Part shown: positions 35,660-47,468 of the stretch, one piece after another | How positions within the stretch are numbered: the stretch's first letter is position 1 | Layout: each line of letters begins with the position of its first letter | NCBI RefSeq assembly: GCF_005280205.1 | Contig: NZ_SUND01000019.1 | Span: forward strand, 1-64,000 | Direction: 5' to 3' | DNA from: Bacillus yapensis | Lineage (GTDB): Bacteria; Bacillota; Bacilli; Bacillales; Cytobacillaceae | Length of the DNA: 64,000 nt | Program-made: the position numbers and the translations under genes | The notes under the pieces: generated by a model | Databases searched by the model: none | What the model was told of the DNA's origin: nothing | What the model saw: only the letters and a program-made list of their open reading frames with translations

Positions 35660-36946
35660 CTATTTCAGCTTTGAAAATGCAATTTCAGCAGCTGCAATTG
35701 TTTTTTCAATATCCTCATCACTGTGAGCAGTGGATAAGAATAATCCTTCAAATTGAGATGGTGGTAAGAACACACCTTGGTTCGCCATCTCACGGTAATA
35801 GGCACCAAAGTAGTCTAAATTAGAAGATTTTGCTGTTTCATAATTGATGACATGCTCGTTTGTAAAGAAGAAGCCAATCATTGAACCTGCGCGATTCACG
35901 GTAATTGGGATATCATATTTTTCAGCAGCCTTTTTCAGACCAGCCTCTAACATATCCCCTTTACGAATGAACTCATCGTAAGATTCTGGAGTTAACTGAC
36001 TTAGCGTTTCATAACCAGCCGTCATTGCAAGCGGATTACCAGATAGCGTTCCCGCCTGATAGATCGGACCACTTGGGGCAATTTGCTCCATGATTTCTGC
36101 ACGACCACCATATGCACCAACTGGCAGACCACCACCGATTACTTTTCCAAGACAAGTTAGATCTGGCGTAATACCAAAGTAACCTTGTGCACAATTATAA
36201 CCAACACGGAAGCCTGTCATAACTTCATCAAAGATAAGAAGAGAGCCATATTGCTTCGTAATTTCACGAAGACCTTCTAAGAATCCTGGAAGTGGTGGAA
36301 CAACACCCATGTTTCCAGCTACAGGTTCTACGATTACCCCTGCGATATCATCGCCGAATTGTTCAAAAGCAAGCTTGACGCCTTCTAAATCATTATAAGG
36401 AACGGTAATGGTGTTACGAGCAACACCTTCTGGAACCCCAGGACTATCAGGTAAGCCTAAAGTCGCTACACCTGAGCCTGCTTTAATTAACAGAGAGTCA
36501 CCATGTCCGTGATAGCAACCTTCGAATTTTAAAATCTTATTTCGCTTTGTATATCCACGTGCAAGACGAAGCGCGCTCATTGTCGCTTCTGTACCTGAAG
36601 AAACCATACGGACGATTTCAATTGAAGGAACTCTTTCTTGAACGAGCTTTGCTAATTCATTTTCCTTTACAGTTGGAGCACCAAAACTTGTACCCATTTC
36701 CGCCACTTTTTTAAGAGCTTCCACCACTTGATCATTTGTATGACCAAGGATAAGTGGACCCCATGAAAGGACGTAGTCAATATATTCATTGCCATCAATA
36801 TCATAAATCTTTGAACCTTTTCCTCGTTCCATAAAAATCGGGTCCATTTGGACTGATTTAAACGCACGGACTGGACTATTTACTCCACCTGGCATTAACT
36901 TTTTTGCTTCTTTAAAAGCGGCAATCGATTTTTCATAAGAGCGCAT
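35660..36946 (-). CDS. hemL: Glutamate-1-semialdehyde 2,1-aminomutase
   Basis: PLP enzyme of 428 residues that converts glutamate-1-semialdehyde to 5-aminolevulinate, the second step of the C5 haem pathway. Typical motifs: [13 protein letters not shown] at the N-terminus, the GxxT region [26 protein letters not shown] with the cofactor Asp, and the PLP lysine in [16 protein letters not shown]. The length is normal. It is the last gene of hemAXCDBL, 48 nt after hemB, with a strong terminator behind it. Confidence 0.97.
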   Translation of the reverse strand: MRSYEKSIAAFKEAKKLMPGGVNSPVRAFKSVQMDPIFMERGKGSKIYDIDGNEYIDYVLSWGPLILGHTNDQVVEALKKVAEMGTSFGAPTVKENELAKLVQERVPSIEIVRMVSSGTEATMSALRLARGYTKRNKILKFEGCYHGHGDSLLIKAGSGVATLGLPDSPGVPEGVARNTITVPYNDLEGVKLAFEQFGDDIAGVIVEPVAGNMGVVPPLPGFLEGLREITKQYGSLLIFDEVMTGFRVGYNCAQGYFGITPDLTCLGKVIGGGLPVGAYGGRAEIMEQIAPSGPIYQAGTLSGNPLAMTAGYETLSQLTPESYDEFIRKGDMLEAGLKKAAEKYDIPITVNRAGSMIGFFFTNEHVINYETAKSSNLDYFGAYYREMANQGVFLPPSQFEGLFLSTAHSDEDIEKTIAAAEIAFSKLK

Positions 36947-36994
36947 CTTATTCCCTCATTTCCATTGCATTTACTATTTTAAAAAACTTTTAAA

Positions 36995-37972
36995 TTAAGC
37001 TTCTCTTAACCATTTCGCGACATCTTTCGCATGGTATGTAATGATGATGTCAGCACCAGCGCGTTTCATGCCTAATAGCATTTCCATGACGACGCCTTTT
37101 TCATCTATCCAGCCATTTTGGGCAGCTGCTTTGACCATGGAGTACTCACCACTTACATTATAAATTACTACAGGTATTGTAAAATTATTTTTCACATCGC
37201 GAACGATATCCAAGTATGGCATTCCTGGCTTGACGATTAAGAAGTCTGCACCTTCAGCAACATCTGATTCTGCTTCTCTAAATGCTTCTAAGCGGTTCGC
37301 AGGATCCATTTGATACGTTTTTCTGTCACCAAATTGTGGTGTACTTTCTGCTGCCTCTCTAAAAGGACCATAGAAAGCAGAAGAATATTTTACAGCATAA
37401 GACATGATCGGTACTTCTTCAAAACCAGCTTCATCTAGGCCAGCACGAATGGCCGCAACAAAGCCATCCATCATATTAGAAGGGGCAATGATGTCCGCTC
37501 CTGCTTTTGCTTGACTGACTGCTGTATCTACCAATAATTTTAATGATGGGTCATTTAATACTTTCCCATTTTCAACCATTCCGCAATGGCCGTGGCTTGT
37601 ATATTCACAAAGACAAGTATCAGCAACCACGATTAATTCTGGGTAATGCTGTTTGATTAAACGAGTAGCTTCCTGAACTATCCCGTGATCATGGAAAGCT
37701 CCTGTTCCGCATTCGTCCTTTTCATCTGGAACCCCAAATAATAGAACAGATTTAATTCCTAAAGAAACAACCTCTTCGATTTCTGCTAATAAGTTATCTA
37801 GAGATAACTGGTACACATCTGGCATAGAAGAAATCTCATTACGAACATTGTTTCCTTCTACTATGAAAAGTGGATAGATTAAATCTTCTACATGAAGATG
37901 ATTTTCACGAACAAGAGAACGCATCGCTGCAGATTGTCTTAAACGACGATGACGACTAAATGATAAACTCAT
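36995..37972 (-). CDS. hemB: Porphobilinogen synthase (ALA dehydratase)
   Basis: Enzyme of 325 residues that joins two 5-aminolevulinate molecules into porphobilinogen. The metal-binding cysteine motif is [14 protein letters not shown], so the zinc-type site is present, and the two active-site lysines lie in [10 protein letters not shown] and [10 protein letters not shown]. The frame begins with a TTG at 37978, but ATG at 37972 has AGGAGG 8 nt upstream. It follows hemD directly. Confidence 0.97.
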   Translation of the reverse strand: MSLSFSRHRRLRQSAAMRSLVRENHLHVEDLIYPLFIVEGNNVRNEISSMPDVYQLSLDNLLAEIEEVVSLGIKSVLLFGVPDEKDECGTGAFHDHGIVQEATRLIKQHYPELIVVADTCLCEYTSHGHCGMVENGKVLNDPSLKLLVDTAVSQAKAGADIIAPSNMMDGFVAAIRAGLDEAGFEEVPIMSYAVKYSSAFYGPFREAAESTPQFGDRKTYQMDPANRLEAFREAESDVAEGADFLIVKPGMPYLDIVRDVKNNFTIPVVIYNVSGEYSMVKAAAQNGWIDEKGVVMEMLLGMKRAGADIIITYHAKDVAKWLREA

Positions 37973-37984
37973 AATCAATTCCTC

Positions 37985-38746
37985 CTAAATATTATGTATT
38001 TCTAGATAAGCTCCAACTGCTTTAAGCATTTCATAGGATGTATAGATTTCTGGCATGACATGGACGGTCAAGCCGCGCTCCTCACACCTACGTTTTGATA
38101 CTGGGCCAATCACTGCTACAATACAATCTTGCAAACTATCTAGAAGAGCAAATTCTTTCACAACGTTCATAAAATGATCTATGGTAGATGGACTCGTAAA
38201 AGGAAGAACATCTAATTCCTTCTTCTTTAGCAATTGAACTAGTTTTTCCTTACTATCTTCAGGAAAATAAGTTTCATAAATCACAAACTCATCCACAATA
38301 TGACCTTTATCTCTGAAAAATTGGGCAATCAAATCTCTAGCTAAATTGCCTTTTGGAAGTAATAGCTTGTCTCCTTTTTTCACTACTCGTGAAAACTCTT
38401 GAACAAAGCTTTCAGCCACATATTCTTGAGGCTTAAAGTCCACTTGGACTTTGCGTCTTAACAACGATTGTTCCGTCTTTTCTCCAATAACAGCTATCTT
38501 TGGAAGCTTTATATCTTCTGTTCCTATTAATGAAAAAAACGTTTCTACCGTTACATTACTCGTGAAAATAAGCCAGTCATATGTATGTAAGCTAGGTATC
38601 TGTTGATTTTCGACCGCACGGAAGGCAAGAAGGGGGATTTCAACTGGCACTCCCCCAAGCTCATCTACAATAGCCGAAAAGGATTTAGCGTTCTTCTTCC
38701 CTCTTGGAACAAGAACCTTTTTTCCACGTAAAGTGGCGGAGCTCAT
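37985..38746 (-). CDS. hemD: Uroporphyrinogen-III synthase
   Basis: Protein of 253 residues with the two-lobed HemD pattern: first lobe [20 protein letters not shown] and [13 protein letters not shown], second lobe [12 protein letters not shown] and [16 protein letters not shown]. It closes and inverts ring D of hydroxymethylbilane. HemD sequences are poorly conserved, but gene order is decisive. It overlaps hemC by 4 nt (ATGA), suggesting translational coupling. Confidence 0.94.
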   Translation of the reverse strand: MSSATLRGKKVLVPRGKKNAKSFSAIVDELGGVPVEIPLLAFRAVENQQIPSLHTYDWLIFTSNVTVETFFSLIGTEDIKLPKIAVIGEKTEQSLLRRKVQVDFKPQEYVAESFVQEFSRVVKKGDKLLLPKGNLARDLIAQFFRDKGHIVDEFVIYETYFPEDSKEKLVQLLKKKELDVLPFTSPSTIDHFMNVVKEFALLDSLQDCIVAVIGPVSKRRCEERGLTVHVMPEIYTSYEMLKAVGAYLEIHNI

Positions 38747-39678
38747 TCTCCCTCTAGCTCCTTCTTCACCTGATCAATAAGGGCCTTGGCTCCTTTATCT
38801 GTCAAATACTTAGCAGCTGCATTTCCTAATTCTTCAGGATTTGTTCCTTCTAGACGTTCTTTGTAAATCGTTTTTCCATCTGGAGATGCAACCAATCCTG
38901 TGAACACGATTTTCTCGTTTTCATCGATATAAGCATAACCTGCAATCGGCACCTGACAGCCGCCCTCCATTTTATTAAGGAAAGCACGCTCTGCTCTTAC
39001 CGTTTGATCCGTTTTCGTGCAAGTAAATTTTTCTAAAAGGCCAAGTAGTTCTGTATCGTTTGCTCGACACTCAATTGATAAAGCGCCTTGTCCGACAGCA
39101 GGAAGACATACCTCTGGTTCAAGGAATTCTGTAATCACATCACTTGCCCAGCCCATGCGAGAAAGACCAGCTGCTGCTAAGATAATGGCATCATAATCTT
39201 CTGTGTTTAGCTTTTCTAAACGAGTATCAATATTTCCACGAATCCATTTAATTTCCAAATCAGGACGAACTGCAAGAAGCTGTGCTGCGCGGCGCAGACT
39301 GCTCGTTCCAATAACGGCACCTTCCTTAAGGTCTTTCAATGGAATATGTCCCTTTGAAATTAATACATCGCGATGGTCTTCCCTTACAGGTATAGCCCCA
39401 ATCGTTAAACCTTCAGGAAGTACTGCTGGCATGTCTTTCATACTATGGATAGCAAGATCGATTTCTCCATCTAACATCGCTTGTTCAATCTCTTTAACAA
39501 AAAGACCTTTTCCACCAACTTTTGAAAGGGTCACATCAAGGATTCTATCCCCTTTTGTCACGATTTCTTTCACTTCAAAATCATAAGAAGGGTCGATTTT
39601 CTTGAGTTGCTCAATTACCCAATTGGTTTGGGTTAAAGCCAGCTTACTTCGTCTAGAACCAACAATAAATTTTCTCAT
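38743..39678 (-). CDS. hemC: Porphobilinogen deaminase (hydroxymethylbilane synthase)
   Basis: Enzyme of 311 residues that polymerises four porphobilinogens. Seen: [13 protein letters not shown] at the N-terminus, HSMKDMPA with the catalytic Asp segment, [20 protein letters not shown], and the Cys that carries the dipyrromethane cofactor in [17 protein letters not shown] lies 5 nt before the ATG. Part of the hem operon between hemX and hemD. Confidence 0.97.
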   Translation of the reverse strand: MRKFIVGSRRSKLALTQTNWVIEQLKKIDPSYDFEVKEIVTKGDRILDVTLSKVGGKGLFVKEIEQAMLDGEIDLAIHSMKDMPAVLPEGLTIGAIPVREDHRDVLISKGHIPLKDLKEGAVIGTSSLRRAAQLLAVRPDLEIKWIRGNIDTRLEKLNTEDYDAIILAAAGLSRMGWASDVITEFLEPEVCLPAVGQGALSIECRANDTELLGLLEKFTCTKTDQTVRAERAFLNKMEGGCQVPIAGYAYIDENEKIVFTGLVASPDGKTIYKERLEGTNPEELGNAAAKYLTDKGAKALIDQVKKELEGE

Positions 39679-39699
39679 GAGAGCCTCCTGCTATTAAGT

Positions 39700-40533
39700 C
39701 TATGAATTCCAAATATGGAAGGACGATAATTGTCCTGATAGAAAAAAATTAATTAAGACGATTAGAAATGACGCTAAATTCCATAGGGCCAAGTTCTTCC
39801 CTTGAATTCCTTTCCCAACACGTAAATACAAATAAACGCTATAGACCGTGAGGACAATAAAGGAACCGATTACTTTTGCATCGTACCAAACAACATCTGG
39901 GAGCTTCATATATGCCCATTGTAACCCTAGAATAAGTGCCAATAAAAGCATCGGCACACCAATCACATTTAATACATGAGACATATGCTCAAGCTTTGCC
40001 AAATCCGCGATACGGATCAGCTTTTTTCCCCACTTCTTCCTTTTCAATAAATCGTACTGTATAACATACAATAATGAGAATACAGAAGAGATAGAGAAAG
40101 CGCCATAAGATAGAATCGCCATCGTAATATGTATAAAAAGAAGCTCCGATGCAAGTTGTCCAACCATAACCTCGGATTCATATTGAATTGGGGCAAAGGT
40201 ATGGATAACCATAATCGCAAAGCCGACGACATTCGTAAAAAACACAATAAAATCGACCTTCATTAATCGATTGATCCCTAGTGATAATGAAACTAGGACC
40301 CAGACATAGAAATATAGTCCTTCGAAAATCGTGAGTACAGGGAATCTACCTGTATCCATCATGAAAAGCACTAAAAATATCGTCTGTAAAATCCATACAA
40401 ACGCAAGTAACCAGAAGGCAACTTTGTTTGCTTTCCGGTTACTGTAAAGAAAATCAATGAAATATAATAAAATGCTCAATGCATACACAATAATCGTAAG
40501 TTCATGAAGCCGAGTCATATATTCTTCAATCAT
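39700..40533 (-). CDS. hemX: HemX, membrane regulator of HemA level
   Basis: Polytopic protein of 277 residues with eight predicted hydrophobic helices, related to CcsA/ResC cytochrome assembly proteins. In B. subtilis HemX lowers the cellular level of HemA. Conserved segments include LLYFIDFLYSNRKANKVAFW and TIFEGLYFYVWVL, close to the B. subtilis protein. Located between hemA and hemC, as in B. subtilis. Start at 40533 or the in-frame ATG at 40518. Confidence 0.93.
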   Translation of the reverse strand: MIEEYMTRLHELTIIVYALSILLYFIDFLYSNRKANKVAFWLLAFVWILQTIFLVLFMMDTGRFPVLTIFEGLYFYVWVLVSLSLGINRLMKVDFIVFFTNVVGFAIMVIHTFAPIQYESEVMVGQLASELLFIHITMAILSYGAFSISSVFSLLYVIQYDLLKRKKWGKKLIRIADLAKLEHMSHVLNVIGVPMLLLALILGLQWAYMKLPDVVWYDAKVIGSFIVLTVYSVYLYLRVGKGIQGKNLALWNLASFLIVLINFFLSGQLSSFHIWNS

Positions 40534-40548
40534 AGTTAGGACCCCTTT

Positions 40549-41898
40549 TTATGATTGAAAGGAAGCCTGTGGTGTAGCAACAACAGCTTTCTTAAAATCG
40601 CCTACTTCTTTCGATTCCTGCTGTTCTTTTACAAGTTCTTCAATGTTGAAGATTTTCATAAATAACGCTAATGATTCATCGGCATCTTTACATCCAGATA
40701 ATTCTTTTACCTGCAGGATTGGATCCTTCAAAATCTGGTTGATAATGCTCTTCGTATGCTTATTTAGTACTTTTATATCCCGTTCAGATAAGTGTGGTAG
40801 CTTACGTTCAATGCTGTTCATCGTTTCAGCTTGAATTCCTTGTGCTTTTTCTCTTAAAGCAGCGATGACAGGGACAACACCAAGCGTATTTAACCATTGT
40901 TTAAACTCTACAATTTCAGCTTCAATCAACAACATAACTTTATTTGCTTCATGTTGACGTTCTTGTAGATTAGCTTCGACAATACCTTCTAAATCATCAA
41001 TATCGTACAAGAAAACACCTTCAAGCTCTGCAAGCTTTGGATCAAGATCACGAGGAACGGCGATATCCACCATAAACAATGGCTTGCCTTTACGCATCTT
41101 TTCTACGTCTTCCATCATATCTTTTGTAATGACAAAATCCTTTGCACCTGTTGAGCTAATTAAAATATCGGCTTCTAAAAGGGCGCATTGAAGCTCATTC
41201 AAAGATTTTGCTTGTCCGGAAAAACGCTCCGCTAAGCTTTGTGCTTTTTCAAAAGTTCTATTAATAACCGTCACCTTGCTAACGCCGTTGCCATAGAGGT
41301 TCTGAATCGCTAGTTCACCCATTTTACCAGCACCAACAATAAGAACATGCTTATCTTCTAATGAACCGAAAATCTTTTTTGCTAATTCTACAGCTGCATA
41401 GCTAATGGAAACTGCATTTGCACCAATCTCTGTTTCAGAGTGAGCACGTTTCGCAAGTGTAATGACTTGTTTAAATAAGTGATTAAATACCGTACCCGTA
41501 CTTTTAATTTCTTGTGCCTGAAAAAAGCTTGTTCGGACCTGACCTAGAATTTGTGTTTCACCTAGTACCATAGAATCTAAGCCACAGGCAACATTAAACA
41601 GATGGTCTAATGCCCCATCTTGTTCATAAGCAAATAAGTATGGTGAAAATTCTTGTTGAGGAATATCAAACCACTCTGACAGAAATTCTTTTATATAATA
41701 ACGGCCAGTATGGAGCTGGTCGACAACAGCATAGATCTCCGTACGATTACATGTTGAGACAATAACGTTTTCGAGTATGCTCTTTTTCACGCTCAATTTC
41801 TGCATTGCTTCCGCAAGAACAGAAGGGTCAAACGTGAGTTTTTCACGAATTTCTACAGGGGCAGTTTTGTAATTTAGACCGACAGTTAGTATATGCAT
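40549..41898 (-). CDS. hemA: Glutamyl-tRNA reductase
   Basis: Enzyme of about 449 residues, first of the C5 pathway, reducing glutamyl-tRNA to glutamate-1-semialdehyde with NADPH. Seen: [17 protein letters not shown], the catalytic Cys in [12 protein letters not shown] (about residue 50), the NADPH site [13 protein letters not shown] and a C-terminal dimerisation helix. The longest frame starts at 41928; ATG at 41898 gives [12 protein letters not shown], the family N-terminus, with GGGGGTG upstream. First gene of the hem operon, under a probable PerR box. Confidence 0.97.
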   Translation of the reverse strand: MHILTVGLNYKTAPVEIREKLTFDPSVLAEAMQKLSVKKSILENVIVSTCNRTEIYAVVDQLHTGRYYIKEFLSEWFDIPQQEFSPYLFAYEQDGALDHLFNVACGLDSMVLGETQILGQVRTSFFQAQEIKSTGTVFNHLFKQVITLAKRAHSETEIGANAVSISYAAVELAKKIFGSLEDKHVLIVGAGKMGELAIQNLYGNGVSKVTVINRTFEKAQSLAERFSGQAKSLNELQCALLEADILISSTGAKDFVITKDMMEDVEKMRKGKPLFMVDIAVPRDLDPKLAELEGVFLYDIDDLEGIVEANLQERQHEANKVMLLIEAEIVEFKQWLNTLGVVPVIAALREKAQGIQAETMNSIERKLPHLSERDIKVLNKHTKSIINQILKDPILQVKELSGCKDADESLALFMKIFNIEELVKEQQESKEVGDFKKAVVATPQASFQS

Positions 41899-41935
41899 GC
41901 TTTTTTCGCACCCCCACTTGATAATCACAATTACT

Positions 41936-41950
41936 TAATAATAATTATAA
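41936..41950 (-). promoter_or_regulatory. PerR box overlapping the hemA -10 region
   Basis: Minus-strand TTATAATTATTATTA matches the Per box TTATAATNATTATAA at 13 of the 14 defined positions. Its TATAAT (41949-41944) can also be the -10 box, so PerR binding would block transcription. The B. subtilis hemA operon is known to be PerR-regulated, which agrees. Confidence 0.75.
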
Positions 41951-42049
41951 CATGAAATAATGCAGAAAGATTTTATAAATGTGAACATATGGTGAATAGC
42001 TGTGATATTATATAATGCGTAAACACCAAAATATTAAAATTATCCTACA

Positions 42050-42085
42050 AGAGGATTCGCAAGTTTACGACAAAGTTCGTCCTCT
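42050..42085 (+). other. Hairpin in the leader of the ysxD-like gene
   Basis: Inverted repeat AGAGGATTCG / CGTCCTCT, imperfect, between a TATAAT (42011-42016) and the gene start. No T-run follows. Role unknown. Confidence 0.35.
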
Positions 42086-42141
42086 AGTACCATAACAAAA
42101 ATAGCTTGCCTATTCAAGTAAACAATATTGGAAGTGAAACA

Positions 42142-42627
42142 ATGAAAAATCAACGTATTTTCCCAGGGATTATCCTTTTAGGATTCGGGATCTTTTTTTA
42201 TTTACAGCAATCACAAATTACTCTGTTTCAAGGATTTGATACTTGGCCAACCATCCTACTCATCGTTGGAATTGCCTTTTTATTTCAAGGATATATGGCA
42301 AAGGACCACGAAGCAATTTTACCCGGCGTTATTTTAGCTGGATTTGGCCTACATTTTCACGTTATTGAGAGATTCTCAATCTGGCCAAATTCGATTGGAG
42401 CTTTCATTCTCATAATTGCATTAGGCTTCCTTCTCCGCTATCAAAAGGTTGGCGACGGGCTCATTCAAGGAATTTTATTCTTAGTATTATCAATTGTATT
42501 GCTTTTTTATGACAAAATTACCGGATGGTTAGGATTAATTGAAAACGGAACAGCCGCCGTGTGGGAATTTTGGCCAATTATACTGGTTGTTTTTGGAGCC
42601 TATTTGTTGTTTATTAAGAAGAAATAG
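42142..42627 (+). CDS. ysxD: Membrane protein, YsxD-like (LiaF/DUF5668-type N-terminus)
   Basis: Protein of about 161 residues with six hydrophobic segments and repeated WP motifs (TWPTILLIVG, IWPNSIGAFIL, FWPIILVVFGAYLL). This resembles the LiaI/LiaF N-terminal transmembrane region found in small Bacillus membrane proteins. Function unknown. It lies between hemA and ysxC, where B. subtilis has ysxD, but is on the plus strand; the symbol rests on position and size. The frame opens at 42106, and ATG at 42142 has GGAAGTGA close upstream. Confidence 0.7.
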   Translation: MKNQRIFPGIILLGFGIFFYLQQSQITLFQGFDTWPTILLIVGIAFLFQGYMAKDHEAILPGVILAGFGLHFHVIERFSIWPNSIGAFILIIALGFLLRYQKVGDGLIQGILFLVLSIVLLFYDKITGWLGLIENGTAAVWEFWPIILVVFGAYLLFIKKK

Positions 42628-42661
42628 TGCTGTTCGTCCTGGACAAATGATAGACCTACAT

Positions 42662-42698
42662 AAAAAAGCTTAGCAGTATCACTCTGCTAAGCTTTTTT
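42662..42698. terminator. Bidirectional terminator between ysxD-like gene and ysxC
   Basis: Perfect stem AGCTTAGCAG / CTGCTAAGCT with flanking A6 and T6, serving both convergent genes. Confidence 0.92.
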
Positions 42699-42700
42699 CC

Positions 42701-43282
42701 TTACATATAACTCTTAATCACTGACCAAGCTTCGTCTTTTCCATGTCCTGTTTCGGAAGAAAAGAGGATGATATGGTCATTCGGGTGTAATTCTAAAGTT
42801 TCTTTTGTCACTTTAAAGTGTTTCTGCCATTGTGATTTTGAAATTTTGTCTGCCTTTGTTGCAATTACAATACACGGAATACCGTAATGCTTCAAGAAGT
42901 CATACATCATCACATCATCTTGCGTTGGGGGATGTCTTAAATCAACAATCATGATGACCGCTTTTAACTGCTCTCTCTTCGTTAAATATGTCTCAATCAT
43001 CTTGCCCCAAGCTTCTCTTTCCTTTTTCGAAACCTTTGCATACCCATAACCAGGGACATCGACAAAATGTAAAATCTCATTAATCAAATAGAAATTTAAC
43101 GTTTGCGTCTTTCCTGGCTTCGATGAAATCCTTGCCAAACCTTTTCGATTCAGCATTTTATTAATAAAAGAGGATTTCCCAACATTCGAACGTCCTGCCA
43201 AAGCAAACTCTGGTAAGTCGGTTTCCGGATATTGATCTGGTTTCACTGCACTAATTACAATCTCTGAACTAACTACTTTCAT
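42701..43282 (-). CDS. ysxC: Ribosome biogenesis GTP-binding protein YsxC/EngB
   Basis: EngB-type GTPase of 193 residues, needed for late assembly of the 50S subunit in B. subtilis. G1 is GRSNVGKSS (about 30-38), G3 DVPGYG, G4 TKADK (about 145-149), G5 SSETGHG. The length is normal for the family. Its ATG overlaps the lonA stop by one base (TAATG), suggesting coupling with lonA, the same arrangement as in B. subtilis. Confidence 0.97.
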   Translation of the reverse strand: MKVVSSEIVISAVKPDQYPETDLPEFALAGRSNVGKSSFINKMLNRKGLARISSKPGKTQTLNFYLINEILHFVDVPGYGYAKVSKKEREAWGKMIETYLTKREQLKAVIMIVDLRHPPTQDDVMMYDFLKHYGIPCIVIATKADKISKSQWQKHFKVTKETLELHPNDHIILFSSETGHGKDEAWSVIKSYM

Positions 43283-45606
43283 TACTCTGCACCACCACTC
43301 AAAGCATGCTTTAACACTTCATCCACATGAGTAACAGGTACAAACACGAGATCATTGCGCACACTTTCTGGAATATCTTCTATGTCTTTTTCATTGTCTT
43401 TCGGTAAAATAATTTTCGTAAGTCCCGCACGATGGGCACTTAATGTTTTTTCCTTCAATCCACCGATTGGAAGGACACGTCCTCTTAGCGTAATTTCACC
43501 TGTCATACCAACTTCTTTTCGAATTGGCTTTCCAGTTAACGCTGATACAAGTGCGGTCGCCATTGTAATCCCGGCTGATGGGCCATCCTTTGGCACCGCT
43601 CCTTCAGGAACGTGAATATGAATATCATGTTTCTCATGAAAATCAGGGTCAATTCCGAGTTCTTTTGCTTTCGAGCGGATATAACTAAACGCCGCTTGAG
43701 CAGATTCCTTCATTACATCGCCTAATTTTCCTGTTAAAATAAGCTTCCCTTTTCCTGGGGATAAGGAAACCTCAATTTGTAATGTATCTCCACCGACTGT
43801 TGTATAAGCAAGACCTGTTGCTACTCCAACTTGGTCTTCTAATTCAGCCTGACCATAACGGAAAATCGTTTTTCCTAAAAACTCTTCCACGTTTTTCTCT
43901 GATACGATTACTTTTTTCTTTTCGTTAGAAACTATAATTCGCGCCGTTTTTCTACAAATAGCAGCTAATTGGCGTTCCAAGCTTCGTACGCCTGCTTCTC
44001 TTGTATAGTAACGGACAATTTTCTGAATACCGTCTTCACGAACTTGCAACTGAGATTTTGTCATGCCATGATCTTTAATTTGCTTCGGTAGCAAGTGATC
44101 CTTGGCAATATGAATCTTTTCCAACTCAGTGTATCCGGCAATGGTGATGATTTCCATACGGTCTCTTAAAGGGCCTGGGATCGATGATAAATCATTCGCC
44201 GTCGCAACGAACATGACTTTAGACAAATCATATGTTTCTTCAATATAGTGATCGCTAAAGTTATGGTTTTGTTCTGGGTCTAAAACCTCTAACATTGCTG
44301 CAGAAGGGTCGCCTCTAAAATCACTGGACATTTTATCGATTTCATCCAATAAGAAAACAGGATTTATCGTACCAGCTTTTTTCATTCCTTGAATAATTCG
44401 TCCAGGCATCGCACCTACATAGGTTCTTCTATGGCCACGAATTTCTGATTCATCCCGTACACCACCGAGGGAAATGCGGACAAAATTACGATTCAGGGAA
44501 CGAGCAATGGAACGCGCAAGACTTGTTTTACCTACTCCAGGAGGTCCAGCTAAGCATAAAATTGGTCCCTTTAGCGAATTCGTCATCTGTTGTACAGCTA
44601 AATATTCTAGGACCCGTTCTTTTACCTTTTCAAGACCATAATGGTCCTCATTCAATATTTTTTCTGCTTTGTTAATATCGAGGTCATCATCTGTCGCATT
44701 TGTCCAAGGCAAGCTTATGAGCCAATCAAGATAATTACGAATAACCGAGCTTTCAGCAGAAGTCGATGGAACCTTTTCATAACGGTCTAATTCCTTCAAA
44801 GCAACTTTTTTGACGTTCTCCGTCATATTCGCCTTCTCAATTTTCTCCGTTAATTCAGCGATTTCACCAGTCTTGCCTTCTTTATCGCCAAGCTCTTTCT
44901 GGATTGCCTTCATTTGTTCACGCAAATAGTATTCCTTTTGCGTTCTTTCCATCGATTTCTTAACTCGTTGGCCAATTTTCTTTTCTAAATTGAGCACTTC
45001 TTTTTCGTTATGAATGATTTCGATTAAACGATTAACTCTTTCTTTTACATTAATCGTTTCAAGGATTTCCTGCTTTTCCTTCAGCTTCAATGGAAGATGA
45101 GAGGCAATGATATCTGCTAATCTTCCCGGTTCTTCGATATCCACTAAGCTAGAATAGGTTTCAGCCGAAATCTTTTTCGACATTTTTATGTATTGCTCAA
45201 AATATTCAAGGAGCGTTCTCATGAATGCTTCATCTTCAACATCTTTTTCTGCCCCATCAACGTACGTTTTCAGGCTAACTGCATAATGATCCTTTTCATC
45301 AAAAAACTTGATGATTTCGGCTCTTTTTAACCCTTCAACTAAAACACGAATCGTCCCGTTTGGAAGCTTGAGCATTTGTTTGACCTTTGTTAAGGTCCCC
45401 ATTGTGTATAAATCCTCTTCAAGAGGTTCATCTATGGATATATCTTTTTGAGTAGTTAAAAAAATGAGACTGTCATCAACCATTGCCTTTTCTAAAGCTT
45501 GCACAGATTTATCCCGGCCCACATCAAGATGCAAGACCATTGTAGGATATACGAGTAAGCCACGAAGCGGCAGGAGGGGGACGATAATGTCTTTCTTTTT
45601 CGCCAT
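43282..45606 (-). CDS. lonA: ATP-dependent protease LonA
   Basis: Lon protease of 774 residues, same size as B. subtilis LonA. N-terminal substrate domain (about 1-205), coiled-coil linker, AAA+ module with Walker A GPPGVGKT (about 354-361) and Walker [10 protein letters not shown], and the C-terminal protease domain with the Ser-Lys dyad: Ser in [10 protein letters not shown] and Lys in [14 protein letters not shown]. Degrades damaged and regulatory proteins in the cytoplasm. Followed immediately by ysxC. Confidence 0.98.
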   Translation of the reverse strand: MAKKKDIIVPLLPLRGLLVYPTMVLHLDVGRDKSVQALEKAMVDDSLIFLTTQKDISIDEPLEEDLYTMGTLTKVKQMLKLPNGTIRVLVEGLKRAEIIKFFDEKDHYAVSLKTYVDGAEKDVEDEAFMRTLLEYFEQYIKMSKKISAETYSSLVDIEEPGRLADIIASHLPLKLKEKQEILETINVKERVNRLIEIIHNEKEVLNLEKKIGQRVKKSMERTQKEYYLREQMKAIQKELGDKEGKTGEIAELTEKIEKANMTENVKKVALKELDRYEKVPSTSAESSVIRNYLDWLISLPWTNATDDDLDINKAEKILNEDHYGLEKVKERVLEYLAVQQMTNSLKGPILCLAGPPGVGKTSLARSIARSLNRNFVRISLGGVRDESEIRGHRRTYVGAMPGRIIQGMKKAGTINPVFLLDEIDKMSSDFRGDPSAAMLEVLDPEQNHNFSDHYIEETYDLSKVMFVATANDLSSIPGPLRDRMEIITIAGYTELEKIHIAKDHLLPKQIKDHGMTKSQLQVREDGIQKIVRYYTREAGVRSLERQLAAICRKTARIIVSNEKKKVIVSEKNVEEFLGKTIFRYGQAELEDQVGVATGLAYTTVGGDTLQIEVSLSPGKGKLILTGKLGDVMKESAQAAFSYIRSKAKELGIDPDFHEKHDIHIHVPEGAVPKDGPSAGITMATALVSALTGKPIRKEVGMTGEITLRGRVLPIGGLKEKTLSAHRAGLTKIILPKDNEKDIEDIPESVRNDLVFVPVTHVDEVLKHALSGGAE

Positions 45607-45757
45607 TCTCTAGCACCTCCAAATGCATATGTATCTTCAAAATTTAAGGATAATTCATTGTACAATTCTATCGTATTTGCTACCAATAGTCTATTTTAAG
45701 GCACATGAAGTATTTTTATTATCTGTTTTCTAATTGCCCTATTATACCGAAGACAAA

Positions 45758-45796
45758 TAAAAACCTCGGTTTTCTAATGCAACCGAAGTTTTTATT
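45758..45796 (-). terminator. Terminator after lonB
   Basis: Stem AAAAACTTCGGTT / AACCGAGGTTTTT with T-rich ends on both strands, just downstream of the lonB stop. Upstream of lonA it marks a separate transcription unit. Confidence 0.85.
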
Positions 45797-45800
45797 TAAC

Positions 45801-47468
45801 CTAAATACTTTCTTTTTTCTTCAGTTCGATTGATGCTGTAATCGCTTGTTGTGTTGGGTTTTCTTTTAATAGGGCAACATCAAATACTTCTGATAAGTGA
45901 GTAACCGGTACAATATTTATTCCGTCAATTTCATTCAAAATAGATTGGAGGTTTTCTTTTGGAATAATGACCGTCGTTGCACCAGCCTTTTTCGCCGCCT
46001 TGATTTTTGGATAGACTCCGCCAATTGGTTTCACATTGCCGTGAATACTTATTTCACCAGTCATCGCCACAGTATGGTCAATTGGCCGTTTGTAAATTGC
46101 AGAATAGATGCCCGTCGCCATCGCAATCCCTGCAGATGGCCCATCAATTGGTACTCCACCAGGAAAATTCACGTGGATATCAAATTCATCAGCCGGTACA
46201 CCCATTGAACGAAGAACCGTGATTACATTTTCAATCGATCCTCTTGCCATACTCTTTCTCTTAATCGACTTACTTCTATCTCCAATGCTTTCCTCTTCAA
46301 CAATTCCGGTAATATTAATCGAACCCTTTATTTTAGCCGGGATAGCCATAACTTCGATTTCTAATAAAGATCCTGTATTCGGTCCGTACACAGCTAGCCC
46401 ATTAACTAAGCCTATAGAGGAAAAGTTCATTATTTTTCTTTCCATACGAGGTGTCAGCTGACTTGAATAAACGACCCATTCAATATCTTCGTCCTTGATA
46501 AAATCCCGATCCTCTTGAATTGCAATTCCAGCAGAGGTTTGAATTAAATTAACTGCTTCACGACCATTTCGCGCATAGTTCGCAAGCGTGGCCAAGCCTG
46601 TTTCACTTATTTTCAATCTTACTTTTTCTGCTGCTTTTCTTCCGACCTTTTCGATTTCTTCTTCTGTTAGTTCACGGAAAAAGACTTCCATACATCTTGA
46701 CCGGATCGCAGGAGGAATTTCGCTTGGTGTCCTAGTTGTGGCGCCAATAAGACGAAAATCCGCAGGCAAACCATTTTTAAAAATATCATGAATATGAGTA
46801 GGTATTTGGTTGTTTTCTTCATTATAATAAGCACTTTCTAGAAATACCTTTCGATCCTCTAATACCTTTAAGAGCTTATTCATTTGGATCGGATGCAATT
46901 CACCGATTTCATCAATAAACAATACCCCGCCATGCGCATTCGTTACAGCACCCTGTTTTGGCTGTGGAATTCCAGCCTGACCCATGGCACCTGCCCCTTG
47001 ATAAATCGGATCATGAACGGAGCCGATTAGCGGGTCAGCAATTCCTCTTTCATCAAATCGAGCAGTTGTTGCATCTAATTCGACGAACACAGAAGAATTT
47101 TTAAACGGAGATTTCGGATTCTTTTTTGCTTCTTCTAAAACTAATCGAGCAGCAGCTGTTTTTCCAACACCAGGCGGTCCATAAATAATGACGTGCTGCG
47201 GATTAGGTCCACACAACGCTGCCTTTAATGCCTTAATGCCGTCCTCTTGTCCAACGATGTCTGAGAAGGTAGATGGGCGAACCCGTTCTGAGAGCGGTTC
47301 AGTCAAAGAAATGGACCTCATTTTTCTTAATTGGTCCATTTCTTTTCTCGATTCCCTATCTATCGATACTTTTTGGGTACGCTGATTCCTTAGTAAATTC
47401 CAAAAATAAAGCCCTATGACAATCCCGAAAAAAAGCTGGATAAATAAGGCTATCGCTGTCCAACTCAT
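45801..47468 (-). CDS. lonB: ATP-dependent protease LonB
   Basis: LonB of 555 residues, the membrane-anchored, sporulation-associated Lon of Bacillus. N-terminal transmembrane helix (about 4-23), AAA+ domain with Walker A GPPGVGKT and Walker B VLFIDEIGE, and a protease domain with Ser in DGPSAGIAMATG and Lys in GGVYPKIKAAKKAG. B. subtilis LonB is made in the forespore. Located between lonA and clpX, as expected. Confidence 0.96.
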   Translation of the reverse strand: MSWTAIALFIQLFFGIVIGLYFWNLLRNQRTQKVSIDRESRKEMDQLRKMRSISLTEPLSERVRPSTFSDIVGQEDGIKALKAALCGPNPQHVIIYGPPGVGKTAAARLVLEEAKKNPKSPFKNSSVFVELDATTARFDERGIADPLIGSVHDPIYQGAGAMGQAGIPQPKQGAVTNAHGGVLFIDEIGELHPIQMNKLLKVLEDRKVFLESAYYNEENNQIPTHIHDIFKNGLPADFRLIGATTRTPSEIPPAIRSRCMEVFFRELTEEEIEKVGRKAAEKVRLKISETGLATLANYARNGREAVNLIQTSAGIAIQEDRDFIKDEDIEWVVYSSQLTPRMERKIMNFSSIGLVNGLAVYGPNTGSLLEIEVMAIPAKIKGSINITGIVEEESIGDRSKSIKRKSMARGSIENVITVLRSMGVPADEFDIHVNFPGGVPIDGPSAGIAMATGIYSAIYKRPIDHTVAMTGEISIHGNVKPIGGVYPKIKAAKKAGATTVIIPKENLQSILNEIDGINIVPVTHLSEVFDVALLKENPTQQAITASIELKKKESI

